A DNA stretch of 64,000 nt from Micropterus salmoides (GCF_014851395.1 NW_024040040.1:20124000-20187999); one strand, 5' to 3'. Shown: positions 13,760 through 26,729, counted from the first letter of the stretch. Made by a program: numbers and translations. The notes: generated from the letters alone by a model not told the origin.

Positions 13760-15690
13760 AACGGTCATCTGTCCCTGAAGTAAATGCTCCATCTCTCCCA
13801 TGCCTCCAGGCGGGTCGTTAAATGGCCAAACGAGCAATGGAATGAGTAAATAATTCAACAAATAGATGAATAAATAAAAGGGGTTGGACTCTGCGGTGGT
13901 TATGGGGGGGTGATGGGGGGTCGTTCAGCTGGGGAGCCACCTATGGCAGAGGGAGGGCAGCTCTCTCTCCCTGAACATGTACCGTCTGTACAATTCTGAA
14001 CCTTGGCACCGGTACAGGCATCTGCTGCTGGCCTCCCTCTGCCAGTCCACCATATATACACAAACATCTGCTTCCCAGCACAAAAAAAGGGGACACGCAG
14101 CACTTGACAGGTCTGCATTTCGCCATTCTGCCTGGCCCCACTCGCCGGTTCTTTACACAAAAACCTTAATGCATCCTGTCAAGCCATTAGCCCGTGATAC
14201 GATCAGCTCACAGGACCCCATTAAGTCATCAGTGTCCACCTGTGATAAAGACGACCATTTGTTTTCTTAAAGCTCTACTTAATGTCCGTTTAACTCAATT
14301 TGTCAGGAAATGTACAACAATTTCCTACACCCACGGTCCTGAAATCTGGTCGGGGTTCAAAAACGCAGAGGAGGAGAGGGAGGGAGTTTTTTTTTTTCAA
14401 GGATGCATATTCAAATGAGGGGATTAAATTGCCTCTCATATTGACGTATCGTGTTGCGTGAGCGCTGAGAGGTGGCCTGTGTTTTCCCTCTAAAAGCTGA
14501 TTTTTGGACAGCAGGGGCAGGAGCTGGAGGTTGTTTTGCCTCCATTAGCCTCGGTCCACGGCCCCTGCTCCCTCTCCTGATGCGTCTGTGACAGCACTCT
14601 AAATCTGGCCCTGCCGTTATTACTGGAGCACACGCCACGCCGCAGCCGCAAAAGCATAATAACACCTTTTAAAACAACATTGTCCCTGATGCTCGCAAAC
14701 ACACATGTCGAATGATCATCACCCCCCCTCATCCTCATCCCCGATGAGGACACCTAACAGCCACTGAAACATCTGTTTATGTTTTGTCTACAGATACATC
14801 ATTTGGATTTTGTGGCGGTGGTGAGGCGGGGAGCGTAACATAATGATTCTTTGCTGTGTTGTAATCCCAAGCTCTTGGGTAGTAAATCAGCTATTATCTC
14901 CAAAAAGGGAGATTTGGAAACTATTTGGTAAAACAAAACAAAACCAAAAAAAGTACAAACAACATCTCCCATGCCATAAGTGCCTCAGATTGGCAATGGT
15001 GCCATTTTTGGTGTATGTGGCTGCCCCTTCTTCCCTGGTGGTGGCAGGGTGGCATGGCCAAGCGGGTAAAAAGTGGAGGGGCCCCTGGTAGTGGCGGCGG
15101 CGGCGGCACTGACGACATCTGTCGTGGTTGGAGAGCTCAGTGCACAGGAAATGGGGTGTCACAGCGCTTGCTTGTTGGCCATTATCTTGGCATCCTAATG
15201 AAGTGTGGGCAGTTCGCTAAAGGGGGTCTCTGGATGGCATGTTGAATGCACGGATGGGCAGAGGCAACACACACACACCCACGCCATCCCTTCGCCCTCA
15301 CTCTCCCCTTCAAATCCTCCCCCTCTTCCCTGTTCCCTTTGCCTGTATCCCATCTGCCCCAGCCCCGAACTGCACCCAATGGGATGGGGGCTGGTCGGGA
15401 GCGCATGCGCCGTAAGCCAGGCGTATTCCTGCGACAGGCTGAGCGCGAGGCCATTAGGCATCTCGGCACGGCCGGCGTGTGATTGGAAACACACAGTGAA
15501 CAAGTGTCCTCTCGGCATGGATGCTGCCTCACGCTAGGAGAGCTGGGCTGTGGTGGTGCTGCGCCATCAATATACCTGGCCCTAATGGTCTTTGCACCAC
15601 AGATCAAGTGGTGTTTGTCGGATTCCTGAAGGGCCTTAGGTGGCTGTTTATTGACACAACAAACAGAAAAGTCTCCCCTGACTGAGTGTA
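13760..15690. promoter_or_regulatory. Long candidate regulatory region (several CNE-like blocks)
   Basis: The longest non-repetitive G+C-rich stretch in the desert. Sub-blocks near 14,170-14,255 (CCATTAGCCCGTGATACG, CCATTAAGTCATCAGTG), 14,700-14,760 and 14,965-15,220 look unlike the AT-rich background. A CGG run (GGCGGCGGCGGCGGCAC) sits near 15,094. Frames up to 171 codons on the minus strand across it overlap each other in several frames without splice sites, as expected in G+C-rich non-coding DNA. Conservation untested. Confidence 0.33.
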
Positions 15691-15747
15691 TTTCCACAAC
15701 ACTTCAGCTCAAGATGCCCCTGAGTGCATGTAATCATACATCAAAAT

Positions 15748-16690
15748 GGCAATTTACAGAAATCCATAGAAAGATGATGGTCTTAAATATTTGAAGAGGC
15801 CAAAACAGTTACTGTACATTTGTTTGAAGAGGTATATGTTGGTCCTATCATTCAGTAATGCTAAATCCCCAGAAAAACGACCTATTATCACTTAGAAGGT
15901 GCAGCTAATAAGGTCATGTAGAGATTAAAGTGATATTCTCTATTTATGTATATTGCAATGAAAATTACATTTCATTCACATTTGAGCTTTTAATGCGAAG
16001 CAGCACACCGTAGTGAGCAATCAGGAACTTCCTCTTTTGTTTTATGAAATAGCAGTTTAGTTATATCTATAGGAAGAGCCTAGTGTTAAACGTTGGTCAT
16101 AACTTCTGGGTTTCAAAGTGCACTACTTAATCTATATAATGTGTGCATATAAAAAACCCACAGATATATACCACATATCACTCTGACTTGAGCCTAAATC
16201 TTAAGTTTTATCTTCTGTTTTGTTTCGATCCTGATAAATGTTTGAAGTGATCAGTGTATATACAGTAAAAATATAACTTTAATTGAATCCATCATTAATT
16301 GAAAAATGTAGAAACCACCTGTCATTATTTAAAATAATCTACTAAATACAATACTTTTGTAGGGGTAATGTAGGGGTTCAACCTGGATGAGAGTGGTGAG
16401 AGGCTTCCTGTTTTGTTAAGGTGGCAATTTATGGAAATCTGTGGAAAGATGGTGGTGTTAAATGTTCGTAGAGGTCAAAATAGTTTGTATTCATTTGGTA
16501 AAAGAAAAATATAACTTTGATTTTATGATTAAGTCATTTGAAAATCTTACCTATTATCACTCAAAATGCGTGGCTATTAAAATTAAAAGCCTCATTGCTT
16601 ATAGGGTCAAACGAACATTGGAGATATGGAGAGTATTTCATTATCCTTTGAGCTTATATTTTGATAAATATACAGTATATATGTATTTAT
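15748..16690. repeat. Diverged direct duplication (two copies about 675 bp apart)
   Basis: The segment from 15,748 (GGCAATTTACAGAAATCC) recurs in diverged form from 16,425 (GGCAATTTATGGAAATCTG). The shared order continues through AAAGATGATGG/AAAGATGGTGG and a CCTATTATCACT block in both. A third partial echo (CATTTGAGCTT) lies near 16,867. Unit identity is my estimate by eye. The element class is not recognised. Confidence 0.5.
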
Positions 16691-16750
16691 GAAAATCTGT
16701 GTATTGCTTTGATTATATCATTCAGTATATATAAAATCTAGAAAGCATGC

Positions 16751-18559
16751 CTCTTAACACACAGTAAGTGCAATAAAACCTTTTAACCTGCTGCCAAGCA
16801 TTCTAAAATGGTCATTTATGTAGTAATTTGTCTTTAAAAAATTACCAATATAAACATGATAATTTTCATTTGAGCTTGTTTTTTCACACAGTAGCAAGCA
16901 GTAACATGCAACCTGCTTCGCTTCTCTCCACACAAACAATTCCTCTTCAGGTAAAGAGTCTCTACTTACTTGTCTGCCCATAACTGTAATGGGCTAATGT
17001 GCCGAGTAAATGTAGCACTACAGCCCTAGAGTGCTTCATCAATACATCCGACGGATGCAGGACAGAAGGGGGATTATCACGAGCGCCAGATGCTAAGCCA
17101 CTGAAACTGCACACAATCAATTAAGTCCTCTGTGCATACAGTAGCATCACACTGCCGCTGAGCTTATCCAGGAGAAATATCACTCAGCTCTTCCCAACTG
17201 AGGAGGAAGTTGGATATCTGCTCATTTACATCTATGGCCTGTGACTCGTCTGTGAATGGTTTTTCTTTCTACAGATTCAAAAAGGAGATTGATATGTTGA
17301 TGAGGGTAATAAAGCAGGTCACCAAGGTGCATGTGAATGGAGGATAGGCTCAACTGAGACCCCGGAATGGAGGACAACAGAGATTACGGAGGTTAACTGG
17401 TAAATTTCCTTCATATTTTTATCATTTGGGAAAGGAAGTAGCATGACATTGTTCACCATTCAGGAGGCCGAAGTTGTGACCTGATTCCTTGTCAACGTTG
17501 GTTTCTTTTAACCACAGTCACGATCCTTAACCTTAACCAAGTAGTTTAATATAACTAAAGGTTTGGAGTGTGTAGTTTGATACCCAATCTGTTGTCCAAG
17601 ATCCTTCATGTTTCACAAAAGTAGCATTCCCAGTGGCTGTTGCATAGGATGTCATACACCACTCCAGTTTCCTATCCAACACAGTCCTGTCTGGTCCAGT
17701 TGACTTTTGGTGGAACCAAAGTTAATTCAGATCCCAAAATCGAGGCAAGATTCTCAGTGTCCACTCCTTGTACTGGGACAGAACGGGCACTGTGTTGGGA
17801 CCTTGGACTAGAGAATGAATGACCATCAGAAATAACATCTGTCTATGAACATCTCCCCAAAACCAGTCAAATCACTGACTGTGTAGGGGTCAAAGTCACT
17901 GACCAGGAGTCAGCAGATGGCCAAAGAAAGACGGAGGAGGACATCCACATCCAACCATGAGTGTATTTACAGTAAAGACTATAAAAAGCTAGTAAGTAGA
18001 CTTTGGTTAGAGCTTATTTTGTAAGACAAATTTTGTCATTTAGGCTGGCAAATGGCTCTAATATACAGTATACTGTATTTATATGTATGTATATATCTTA
18101 AAAGAATTTACTGGCGTAGGCTTCATCATCTCAGTGTGACTTGCGGTTTTAGGTTATTTTGTGAATCACTGAATGGAAAACGAACACACAGATTTAAAGA
18201 AATCTGCTATGACACGCAGACACGGACCATTTTTCAAGAGAGGTGCTTCATCCTGTATGTGCTTTCCCTCTCACATACAAACTCGACAGGCCATTTAACA
18301 CCTCAGACGGCAGCAACAGCACGACAGACTCAGAGGGAGGAGAAAACATCTCCAACGCCAAAGCACCCGGTGATGGACTCATTTTTCACCTGCAACCACT
18401 GCAGATCACTTTATAACGGCCTGATCTCTTTGTCAGACCCGGCAGAAAGAAGGATCGTCCCCTTTGGCTCATCTACCTGGAGACAAAGCGCCCCACAATC
18501 CCCTGCATCAGTTATAGTCCTGACAGAGGAAGTAGGTAGTTAACCACATTACCTAACAT
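16751..18559. other. Non-coding DNA, no gene seen
   Basis: Mostly unique sequence. A minus-strand fragment near 17,515-17,545 (CTTAACCTTAACCAAGTAG) resembles the repeat at 5,675. The 163-codon plus-strand frame at 18,052-18,543 has no recognisable domain or splice context and I treat it as chance. Confidence 0.4.
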
Positions 18560-18850
18560 GTTGTGACGGATGCTGCAGCTCTTTGCAGGGGTCAAGGGTC
18601 AGGCAGCCTCCCCGCAGAGAGGAAGACAGATGAGGTTGGGTACAGCGGACACTTCTCTCGCTCAGCCTTGTTTTCTTTACTCCCAAAGCAATCCGATACC
18701 TGATTGGCTCTCAAAGGAGCCCAGGTTTGATAGCACATGATTAATACCGGCTGCAAGCAACACGACCCGACACCATCACTGTAATTATTGGTCTGGCTCA
18801 GGTGGAGTTGAGCTAATTCTGCTCCGAAATGGGTATTAATTTAATAATCT
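18560..18850. promoter_or_regulatory. Candidate regulatory block (CNE-like)
   Basis: Unique G+C-balanced sequence with TGTAATTATTGGTCTGGC near 18,779 and TATTAATTTAATAATCTGGG near 18,833. Conservation untested. Confidence 0.3.
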
Positions 18851-20600
18851 GGGATGTTTTTGATGCATTATGCTCATATCTAACACACAATGCACGAAAC
18901 TGTGATCCAACCTATATCTAGTTAATGGCCATTAGTAGTTCCTTTTCCTGCACAGGAATAATATGTTTCAGGTTTTCGGTTTGTTTTAGCAAACAAAGAC
19001 ACAAAGAAGAACTGTGTAGAATTACGCACAGGAGCACAAATTATAAAAAGGTAAACAAAATAAAAATTAAATCCAAGGCAAACAATGTCACAATACTGCC
19101 CTCTTTGATTGATTGAAAGGTGATCTTGGAGAAAAGTCACCTGTCGGAAAAACCAAAGCGATGGAGACACCTCCCCCCCAACAAAAAATGTGATAATTAA
19201 TTAATCACTCAAAATGTTTGAGATGAAAATATGTATAAAAGCTATTTTGCAACTTCAAAAATCTTAAATGTGTTTATACTGTATGTCACCTGAAAGTAGC
19301 ACCAAAATATATGACAAATTCTTAAAATTATAACGATAGAAAATATACGTAGAAATAAATATATTTTGGTGCTCAGAACATACGCACACGTGGCCTGATG
19401 ATGAGATGGATCAACATCTCCTCATCCAGCTCAGGTTTTTTCCTACAGAGGGAAGGATCCACAAATCACAGCAGATCCAGCAGCAACATGTGAAAGGAAA
19501 AAGGCCTGTCTGAGGCTTAGAAATGCCGATCCAGCAATAAATGTGTAACAAATGACTTGAATGGTGGCTGGTGGATTCCCCCCACCCCACCCCGACCCCT
19601 CAGTGTTGGATACACTTTTACCTTTAAGCCACTATCAGCCTCGTGGCCTCATCCATCACCATGGAAAAGCCTGTGAATGCTGTTTACCATAATGCTCTCT
19701 GCTCCTGCTCTGCATCACACTGGACACACTTGCAACCACATAGACCTATGAGATGACATGATAGACCCTCTGGCAGCCATATTGTAGTGGTGGAAATGAG
19801 AGTGGAATCGTGCCCTCACTAACAGGCAGGAGCTGCAAACAGTTGTGTATGGCTCCCAATTGTAATAAATTTGGATAATTTCTGTGGTGTTTTTGAATTT
19901 CCACACACCACAGAACAGGCAAATGCAAAGTGATTTTTGACTTTGTCATTTTTTATTAGGTGCCCCTGGTACTCCTGCCTCATAGCACAATGATATTGGG
20001 AAATTTTGTTATTATAATTATGTAGTAGACAAACTCAAATTATTTTTTTAAATAAATACCTTAGTATCAATATATAACAATATTACGTGTGGATCATTAT
20101 TGTTGCTTTAGGAAACATTAATGTTACTGAGCTACAGCATTCACATAAGCTAAGAAAATTGAAACATGAAAACAACTGGAAAGCATTAAAAAGTTCAATA
20201 ACCCAGACAATTCTGAAATTGTAGATTTGTTAACTGGCTGTAATAACTATTTCTTATTGGATGTCATCATAGATTTTTTTTAAAAATAAAAATAAGCAAA
20301 AATATGATAGTGTTTTATATCATATAAGATGCTAAATGTGTAGTCTATTAATATTTCATATCAATATATCATTTTAACAAAAATAACAACTTTTAGATTG
20401 TCCGCATTTAAAAACTACACTTCCCATGGGGCTTTAAGAACACTCCTGGGCCTTACTTTTCTGCATTCCACTGAAGGTTTTATAGAATCATTTTCTAAAA
20501 TCAGGAAACTAAAAATGCCATGAAGGGTAAATCCATCATCTAGTATAAGCCAGAAACCTCCTGCTGCAGTGATCTAGGTTCTAACTTTCAAGCATGCTGC
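18851..20600. other. Non-coding AT-rich DNA, no gene seen
   Basis: Long AT-rich stretch (especially 19,200-19,380 and 19,960-20,400) with no exon or named repeat. Confidence 0.5.
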
Positions 20601-20603
20601 ATA

Positions 20604-20690
20604 TGTGGCCATACCCCAATCGGTAACATCACATTAGGTTATTGCCTTTGACAGCTGATGGGAGACATCACTGATTGGGGTGTGGCCACA
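20604..20690. repeat. Imperfect inverted repeat (27-bp arms)
   Basis: The left arm 20,604-20,630 starts TGTGGCCATACCCCAATC. The right arm 20,664-20,690 is its reverse complement at 22 of 27 positions, and all five differences are transitions. The loop is 33 bp. It could be the decayed ends of a small inverted-repeat element or a transcribed hairpin. Confidence 0.6.
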
Positions 20691-20879
20691 CGCACAACAT
20701 GCCAAAGAGTTTTGGTTTTGACACAGACAGCTGCTATTTATTATCTTACTGATTCAGGTTTTCTTCATTTCCACATATTTTCAGGTATAACAGGTTCTTC
20801 AATAAAAACTGTTTCACCTGGTTCCCTGACCCCTGCAGACACCCTGTTGGAAATAAAAACTCAACAACACTTTTTACAG

Positions 20880-21285
20880 TATGGCAGGGCGCCATTGGCT
20901 GCTCTGTAAAAGCCTCACAGCATCACCTCTCAACGCTCTCTGACAGTGAATAATTGTGCGGCGCTTATGCAGCTTATCTGAGTATGTCGAACAGTGGCAG
21001 CAGGAAAGAGAGCCCTTAATCTGCCAATAATCAGACCTGACAGTCACCTACAGCAAGGTGTGGAGCCACGCTGGGAACCAGTCAGGCTTGAGCTCTGATC
21101 AGCAGAGAGAAACTGCCAAGTCATTAATATTAATCGTCCTAATCGGGCTGGAGAGCGGCAGAGTGATCAGAATACAGTAGAAGGTAAAGCTCAGGCACCG
21201 CGGGGCTGACTCAGCAGGCAAGAACAGTGTAGTACATCAAGGTAATGCTTCACCGTAACCCGCGGCCATCTATTTGAAGTAGGTG
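20880..21285. promoter_or_regulatory. Candidate regulatory block (CNE-like)
   Basis: Non-repetitive sequence with GAATAATTGTGCGGCGC near 20,948 and TTAATATTAATCGTCCTAAT near 21,123. No exon. Conservation untested. Confidence 0.3.
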
Positions 21286-21385
21286 AAGGGAAGCCAGGTT
21301 TTTGTTGTTATTAATTACGCTCCTTGTAGTGAGTCTAGACAAAGAGGCCTCCCTTCCCACCAAATACACTTTCCGTGCACGTCGG

Positions 21386-22110
21386 CTTGTCTTTCTTTCC
21401 CTCTGCTCCTTCCTTTCCTCTCTCTTAAGAGTCCTAGTTCTTTACTATCTTCTTCTTCTTCTGATCCTCTCTTTTCTCTTTCTTTTCTACAGCTTTACTT
21501 TTCCATCTTTTTATCTCTTCAACCAGCTACATACATTTCCTTTCTCTTATTTCCTTTCTTCATCTTTTCTTTTAGCCTGCCCTTTTTCTCTTGGCCCTTT
21601 CCCTTTCTTCAGAACTTTTTACAACTCAAATCTTGTTTCCTCTCCACTTTCTCATCTCCCAATTAGTTTAACAGGCACCACCCATTTTTTCTCCCACTTT
21701 CTCCTCTTCTCAGCTCTAATTTGTTCTTTCTTTCTCTCAGTCTCTCCCTTCAGTTTTCATCCCTCACGACCATTCCTATGGTTCCTTTTCTTTTTCTTCA
21801 TCTTCATTTGATCTCTTTATCCATCACTATTCATTCCTATTCTTCACACTTCCTGTTCCTTGTTTTCCCTTTCCATATTCCTCCCCTCAGCATTTCTCTT
21901 TCCTTCTCTTCTCTTTTTAATCAGTTTTCTTCTTTCATCCAGTTTCCCATCTGCCTTGCCACCTTCTCCCTTCCCTTCCCTCTTCCTCAATTCCTTCGTT
22001 CTCTTCCTCCAGCTCTCCCTCTTGCACCATCCATCTTCTCTCTCCCATCCTCCTCCTATCTTCCTCCTCTTTTTCTTCTTCTCTAGTCCATATCTCTCCT
22101 CGGCTCCATG
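21386..22110. repeat. 725-bp pyrimidine-rich strand
   Basis: The plus strand is overwhelmingly C and T across about 725 bp, with scattered purines and no constant period; TTCTCTTT, CTTCCTCC and similar words dominate. Leu/Ser/Phe-rich frames up to 169 codons in all three plus frames are composition artefacts. The most likely source is an old, degraded CT/TTCTC simple-repeat expansion. Confidence 0.75.
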
Positions 22111-22530
22111 ACCCTGTCTCTGACAGAAGATCAGTGTATTCCTCTGAGACTCTAGCTCCTCTCAGTGAGCAATGATCACCTCTGTTTACCCCACCATCAC
22201 CACGGTGATGGCCAACTTCTTCCTGACTCTGCTTCGTCTAGGCCGTGAGCGAGTGTGCGGGCCTTATCTCACCGCTGCCACACAGAGGATTACTTTACCA
22301 GAGGAGATGTAGCCGGGGATAAAGTTGTGCTGCTTCACCTCTCATTCTCCTAAAGCTAACAGACATCCCAGGAACCATGTTAAGAGTGATCTGATAGCAG
22401 CTGATAAATACAGCCCCTCTTTGTCTAGTTATTTCCCTGTCACTTGTGTTTTTTTTGCCTTCCTGTGAAGCGTAAATGTGCCATTAGGATAAACATTTGA
22501 AATGGAGCAGCTGAGGCAGGTGCTAATAAT
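22111..22530. promoter_or_regulatory. Candidate regulatory block (CNE-like)
   Basis: Follows the pyrimidine tract directly; balanced composition, unique, with GCTGATAAATACAGCCCC near 22,399 and GTGCTAATAATCAGG near 22,520. Conservation untested. Confidence 0.25.
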
Positions 22531-22641
22531 CAGGAATGAGCAAAGATCTGTGGTTGAGAAATGGTAGAAACTGGCTATTGCAGCAAACAACCTGCAGGAA
22601 GCTATCTCAAGGCAGCAAAGAGGGATAAGGAAATGGGTAAA

Positions 22642-22643
<2 letters not shown>

Positions 22644-22693
<50 letters not shown>
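22644..22693. repeat. (GT)25 microsatellite
   Basis: An uninterrupted run of about 25 GT units, likely polymorphic. Confidence 0.95.
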
Positions 22694-22694
<1 letters not shown>

Positions 22695-22699
22695 GGTGG

Positions 22700-25600
22700 G
22701 GTGGGGTCGGGGGGGGTTGGAAAGTCCTATGCTCAGCAGCTTTGAAAGTCCAAGATGTGAAAAGTGACTGGTAGATTTATCAGGGGGGAAACAGAGCCAC
22801 AAAGTACAATTTTCTACCTTGCCCACAAACCATAATTCATAATGATGTCGCCTCCTGATAGCAGCAGACCTTTGCGCTGAAAATGATCGTAATAAATGTC
22901 AGGACTTCGCAGGTAACTACTTTAAAAGCCATTAGAAGTAGCTGTGATGGAAGATACCTGCCGACGCTTCATGTTGTGATAACAACTTGGTTTTGCTGAT
23001 AAAACAGTAGAAAAATGAGCGGGGTGTTTTATTGTGAGGTTACAGGAGCTCAAGGACTATAATAGATAAACAGGTTATGTCAATTGAAATGGCTGCACAG
23101 GGTTGCTCTTTAACCACCATGAAAGGATGAGGACTGCTTGTGCCTTGTTCACACAGGGCCGAATGGTCTGTGCCACATCGAACCTAAATCTCTACACCTT
23201 GCTCAAGTTGACAGATATTAACTATGAGAGGAATAGGAAAATGTGCAACACACCATTTCATAATACTGTCATGTCTCATCGTTGACCTTTCAACAGGAAA
23301 TACTTAGACGGAGTACTCCCAGCAACAGTCATGCATCACAATTTAATGGCGTGTCAGGAAAGGCTTGGTGCTTTTTGTTGGTGCACTTTTCTTTTTTTTT
23401 TTATCGCCACATCGGCAGATTATGAGGGCGCTAATGAACTCTGTGGATCTGAGAAGAGAAAAACACATCACCCCCTCTGCTTTTGTTACAACTTTTCTGG
23501 CTTTTGTTCTTCTAAAAGTGGAGACTAACTGGAGTACAAGCCCATATTGAGCATGGAATCTAATACAAAAACTAATACTTGTAAGAGCAAATAAGCAGGC
23601 GCAGATGAGCATTGGTCTTTATGTACACTCAGCTCTGAGAATATTGGATCTTAGTGTGCTCAGTGTCATTCGTTTTGCTCCAAGAAGGGCTCATAAAAGC
23701 AACGGTTGATGTGACTTTAAAGTTCCCTGAGGATGTGAGCGAGAGTGTTTAAAGACTCTTTAAAGCCACCGTCAGAAATACTTGAAAAGACACAGGAATT
23801 AATAACTACAATGTTTTATGTCCTTGATATAAAGACATTTATGAAATTAAGATGTTTTCTGCAAGAATGAAAACACTCCACCTGCAAGTAAAACACACTA
23901 TTATTGAGGAAAAAATTACCTATGAAGTGCAGGTTTTATTTAGTTTCCTATACTCATACCAGGGGAAAATGTTTTTTTATTGTTTTCAAAATCTAAACGA
24001 TTCTTTAAAGTGAAACCATGAAACTTTCCCCCTACAAAAGAAAAGTTAAATTCATTAGCAATAAAATGCACTACTGCTCAGTTCAAGACAATCAGGGGTT
24101 TTGCAGCTATAGTTTAATTTGGTCTGACCGGTAGCTTGTTGTGGCTAATGTTAGCTAGATAGAAATTCCCTTTCTTCCACCTGAAAGGTGGAGCTATCTT
24201 CTGAGTCATGTGCATGCTAATGTTTTGTGTATGTGAGTCATGTGCATGCTAATGTGCATGAGTTGTAGGGAATATGTGTTTTACAGTGGCAGAAACAGTA
24301 ATGAATGTCATGGAAAGGACAGAAAGTTGTGAACATTAATAGGGAGAAATGTGACCCCGGGAGAAAACGGGGCTAGGGCAATGAAATACGGGAGTCTCCC
24401 TTCAAAATCGGAAGGGTTAGCAAGTATGAGCTAACCGAAGCTAACAATTGTGGACTCCTTGTTACTTCCATAAGACAGCATGCTGCGTGTGACGTCGTGT
24501 TATTCTTCGGCCAGTTCACACTTCAGTCTGATATGGGCCACATTTACAATTACATTACACCAAAATAATGTGAACTGTCAATCCAAAAAATTGGAAGTGG
24601 CCTGCAGTGTGAGCATATGAACGTGCATGTGTTTTAATTGTTTTTGGGGTGTTTTTTTTTTGTTTTTAACATTGGTGATATGGAGTGAATTGGTCGATAA
24701 ATCCATTTTAAATCTTCCTTTCCGCCATCACCATGTGCCGTTTTATACCATCTCCATCCTTTCCTGTGTCTACGAGTGTCATATTCGTGTCCCAGTTTTG
24801 ATGCTACATCAGGGAACATGGCTTGAAGCGTCGCAGCCAGGGACAGAGAGGTGTATGTGTAATGCAGCATGAGACTGTCTGTCGTATCACATGTGCAGGA
24901 TGTAGCCTGCAGGAGGGAAGAGAAGGAGAAGAGGTGGAGAGGAGAGAGGAAAGGGGAGTGTAGCTCTGAGGAATCACAATCCCTGTCGCCTCACTTCTCC
25001 CGGAGGGACGACTGTGTGCTTTCCCCATCCGCCTGAGGTGTTTGTTGAGTGGGGGGTGGGAGTGTGTGTGAGTGTGTGTGTGTGTGTAGGGGGGTACAGC
25101 CTTGTAAAAGCTGAAGGGCCCTGCAGGGACTTCGACTTCTGTTGTCCCCAGACCCAGAGCCATGTGCTGCACTTGGCAGCCCTGTCCCTTCTGTGCCCGG
25201 CCTCGGGTCGCTCTGGAAGGTAGGGAAGGTGGGGTGAGGGGACACGGTGGGATTTGGCTAGGAAAGGTTTGGAGGGTGACTTATGTTGGTCCTTGAGTGC
25301 ACTTCTTTGTGGGTTTTAGATCTTTTCGACACTTAACTGCATATGGGGAACAAAGCACTTCCACATTAGTTAGAAAGAACAGAAATGTGGGGAAAAGTAC
25401 ATTTATTGACTTAAAGGGCAACTCGCACTAAATTTACTTTCTGAAGTTGATAAATCTGTAGAGCTACTTAATTACACTGTCAGTTTAGTAATTTTTTCTT
25501 GGAAATGCTAAAATTGCTGAAAAATGGAAACAAGGAAGGTAAGATAGTTCTAAACTATGACTTTCTATGGTGATGATATGTGCTTGTTTGAGTGCACACA

Positions 25601-25899
25601 TATCATTTCCTTATTGGAAACAAAATCTCATACAATGTAGGTGTTTTAACAAGATCTATAAAAGTAAAGTCACATTTTAAAAATGAGTTTGAACTGAATT
25701 TGACTACCCATTTAAATTTATAGGACCAATTTGTAGTTGTAGGTTTTCCTAAAACTATTGATTTGAATTGAAAGTCTAGAAAACTGAGCAACCTTTATTT
25801 TAAATTTTGATAAAACAGCTTCTCTACTGTATCATAGAAAAAAAGAGAAAAAATCCACTCAGACTGAATTTGTCTGCTTACAGTAGATTCTCTTTAATT
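22700..25899. other. Non-coding DNA, no gene seen
   Basis: Mixed composition. It contains a short 33-bp-period direct repeat (24,203-24,254) and an interrupted GT run near 25,058-25,088. The interval 24,880-25,260 is G+C-richer and unique. No exon or named transposon seen. Confidence 0.4.
24203..24254. repeat. Two-copy direct repeat of 20 bp
   Basis: GAGTCATGTGCATGCTAATG occurs at 24,203-24,222 and again, identically, at 24,235-24,254. Each copy carries an AP-1-like GAGTCA and an octamer-like ATGCTAAT. Confidence 0.85.
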
Positions 25900-26570
25900 T
25901 ACAGTCTGCAGAGACAGCACAAAAGTGTCCATTTTAATTAGAGAGCATCAGAGAGGTTGGTTCACGCAGAGATGACGTGGGAGTGGGGTGGACGGGCTCA
26001 AGCAGCTTCATTTAGATCTAATTTGTATGAATGACAGGTCATTTTCCGAGTATAACTTGAAGGGTTTCATTACAAAATGTCATATATCCATTCTGGGTGA
26101 AGTAGAAGAGCTTAACTTTTCAAATGCAGTAACTGATTATGTCCTCAAAAGCTGAGCTATTTTAGTAATGAAGGTCCTCAGCTACCAAATAATGTCGTAA
26201 TTATCTAAAGTGAATTTTACTTTTACTTTAAGGTGTTACATTATTCAAACTACTGATACCTAATATTTGGTCCTCGATTTGTGATCAGATAAACACAATG
26301 ATGGAAAAAACATTTTGTGCCGAAGGAGGAGCATTTTTTTAATCAGGTATAAAAATACTACCTGGTCTACACAGATGCTAAAGATAAGCGTGGTGTCCCA
26401 CAGCTCTGTGGCCACTGCCACGATGGTGACAGGTCATTATACAGCTCAGGGGAGATCCTTCAACCTGACTCATTATTATCAATAGGAAATCTGCCTCGAC
26501 TTGCTCAGAATGGCTTGATGACGCCGAGCGGTTTGACATGAGGACACTGACGTTTGTTAATTAAGAATGG
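25900..26570. promoter_or_regulatory. Candidate regulatory blocks (CNE-like)
   Basis: Two unique stretches look unlike the background: 25,920-26,050 (TTTTAATTAGAGAGCATCAG, GATCTAATTTGTATGAATG) and 26,380-26,565 (CATTATTATCAATAGG, TTGTTAATTAAG). Conservation untested. Confidence 0.28.
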
Positions 26571-26729
26571 AAGAAGAGGTGTGAGGTGGGTTTTGTGGTG
26601 AAACAGAAAATATAAAGACTGCACGGTTATAGACTTGAGATGACTTGAGAACTACCTTCAAGAAGTTGATGATTGCCACAGTTTTGAATTCTCATGCAAT
26701 CATTTATATGTGTCTAAAAAAAATGTAAG

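Noticed and set aside
15182..15697. 171-codon minus-strand frame
   Set aside because: Lies in G+C-rich non-coding DNA where several frames on both strands are open at once; no domain.
18052..18543. 163-codon plus-strand frame
   Set aside because: No recognisable domain, no splice context, ordinary composition; long frames of this size arise by chance in such a window.
21302..22111. Leu/Phe/Ser-rich frames that look like membrane proteins
   Set aside because: All three plus frames are open because the strand is nearly all pyrimidine; composition artefact.
22641..22826. Val/Cys and Thr/His repeat frames
   Set aside because: Translations of the GT microsatellite.
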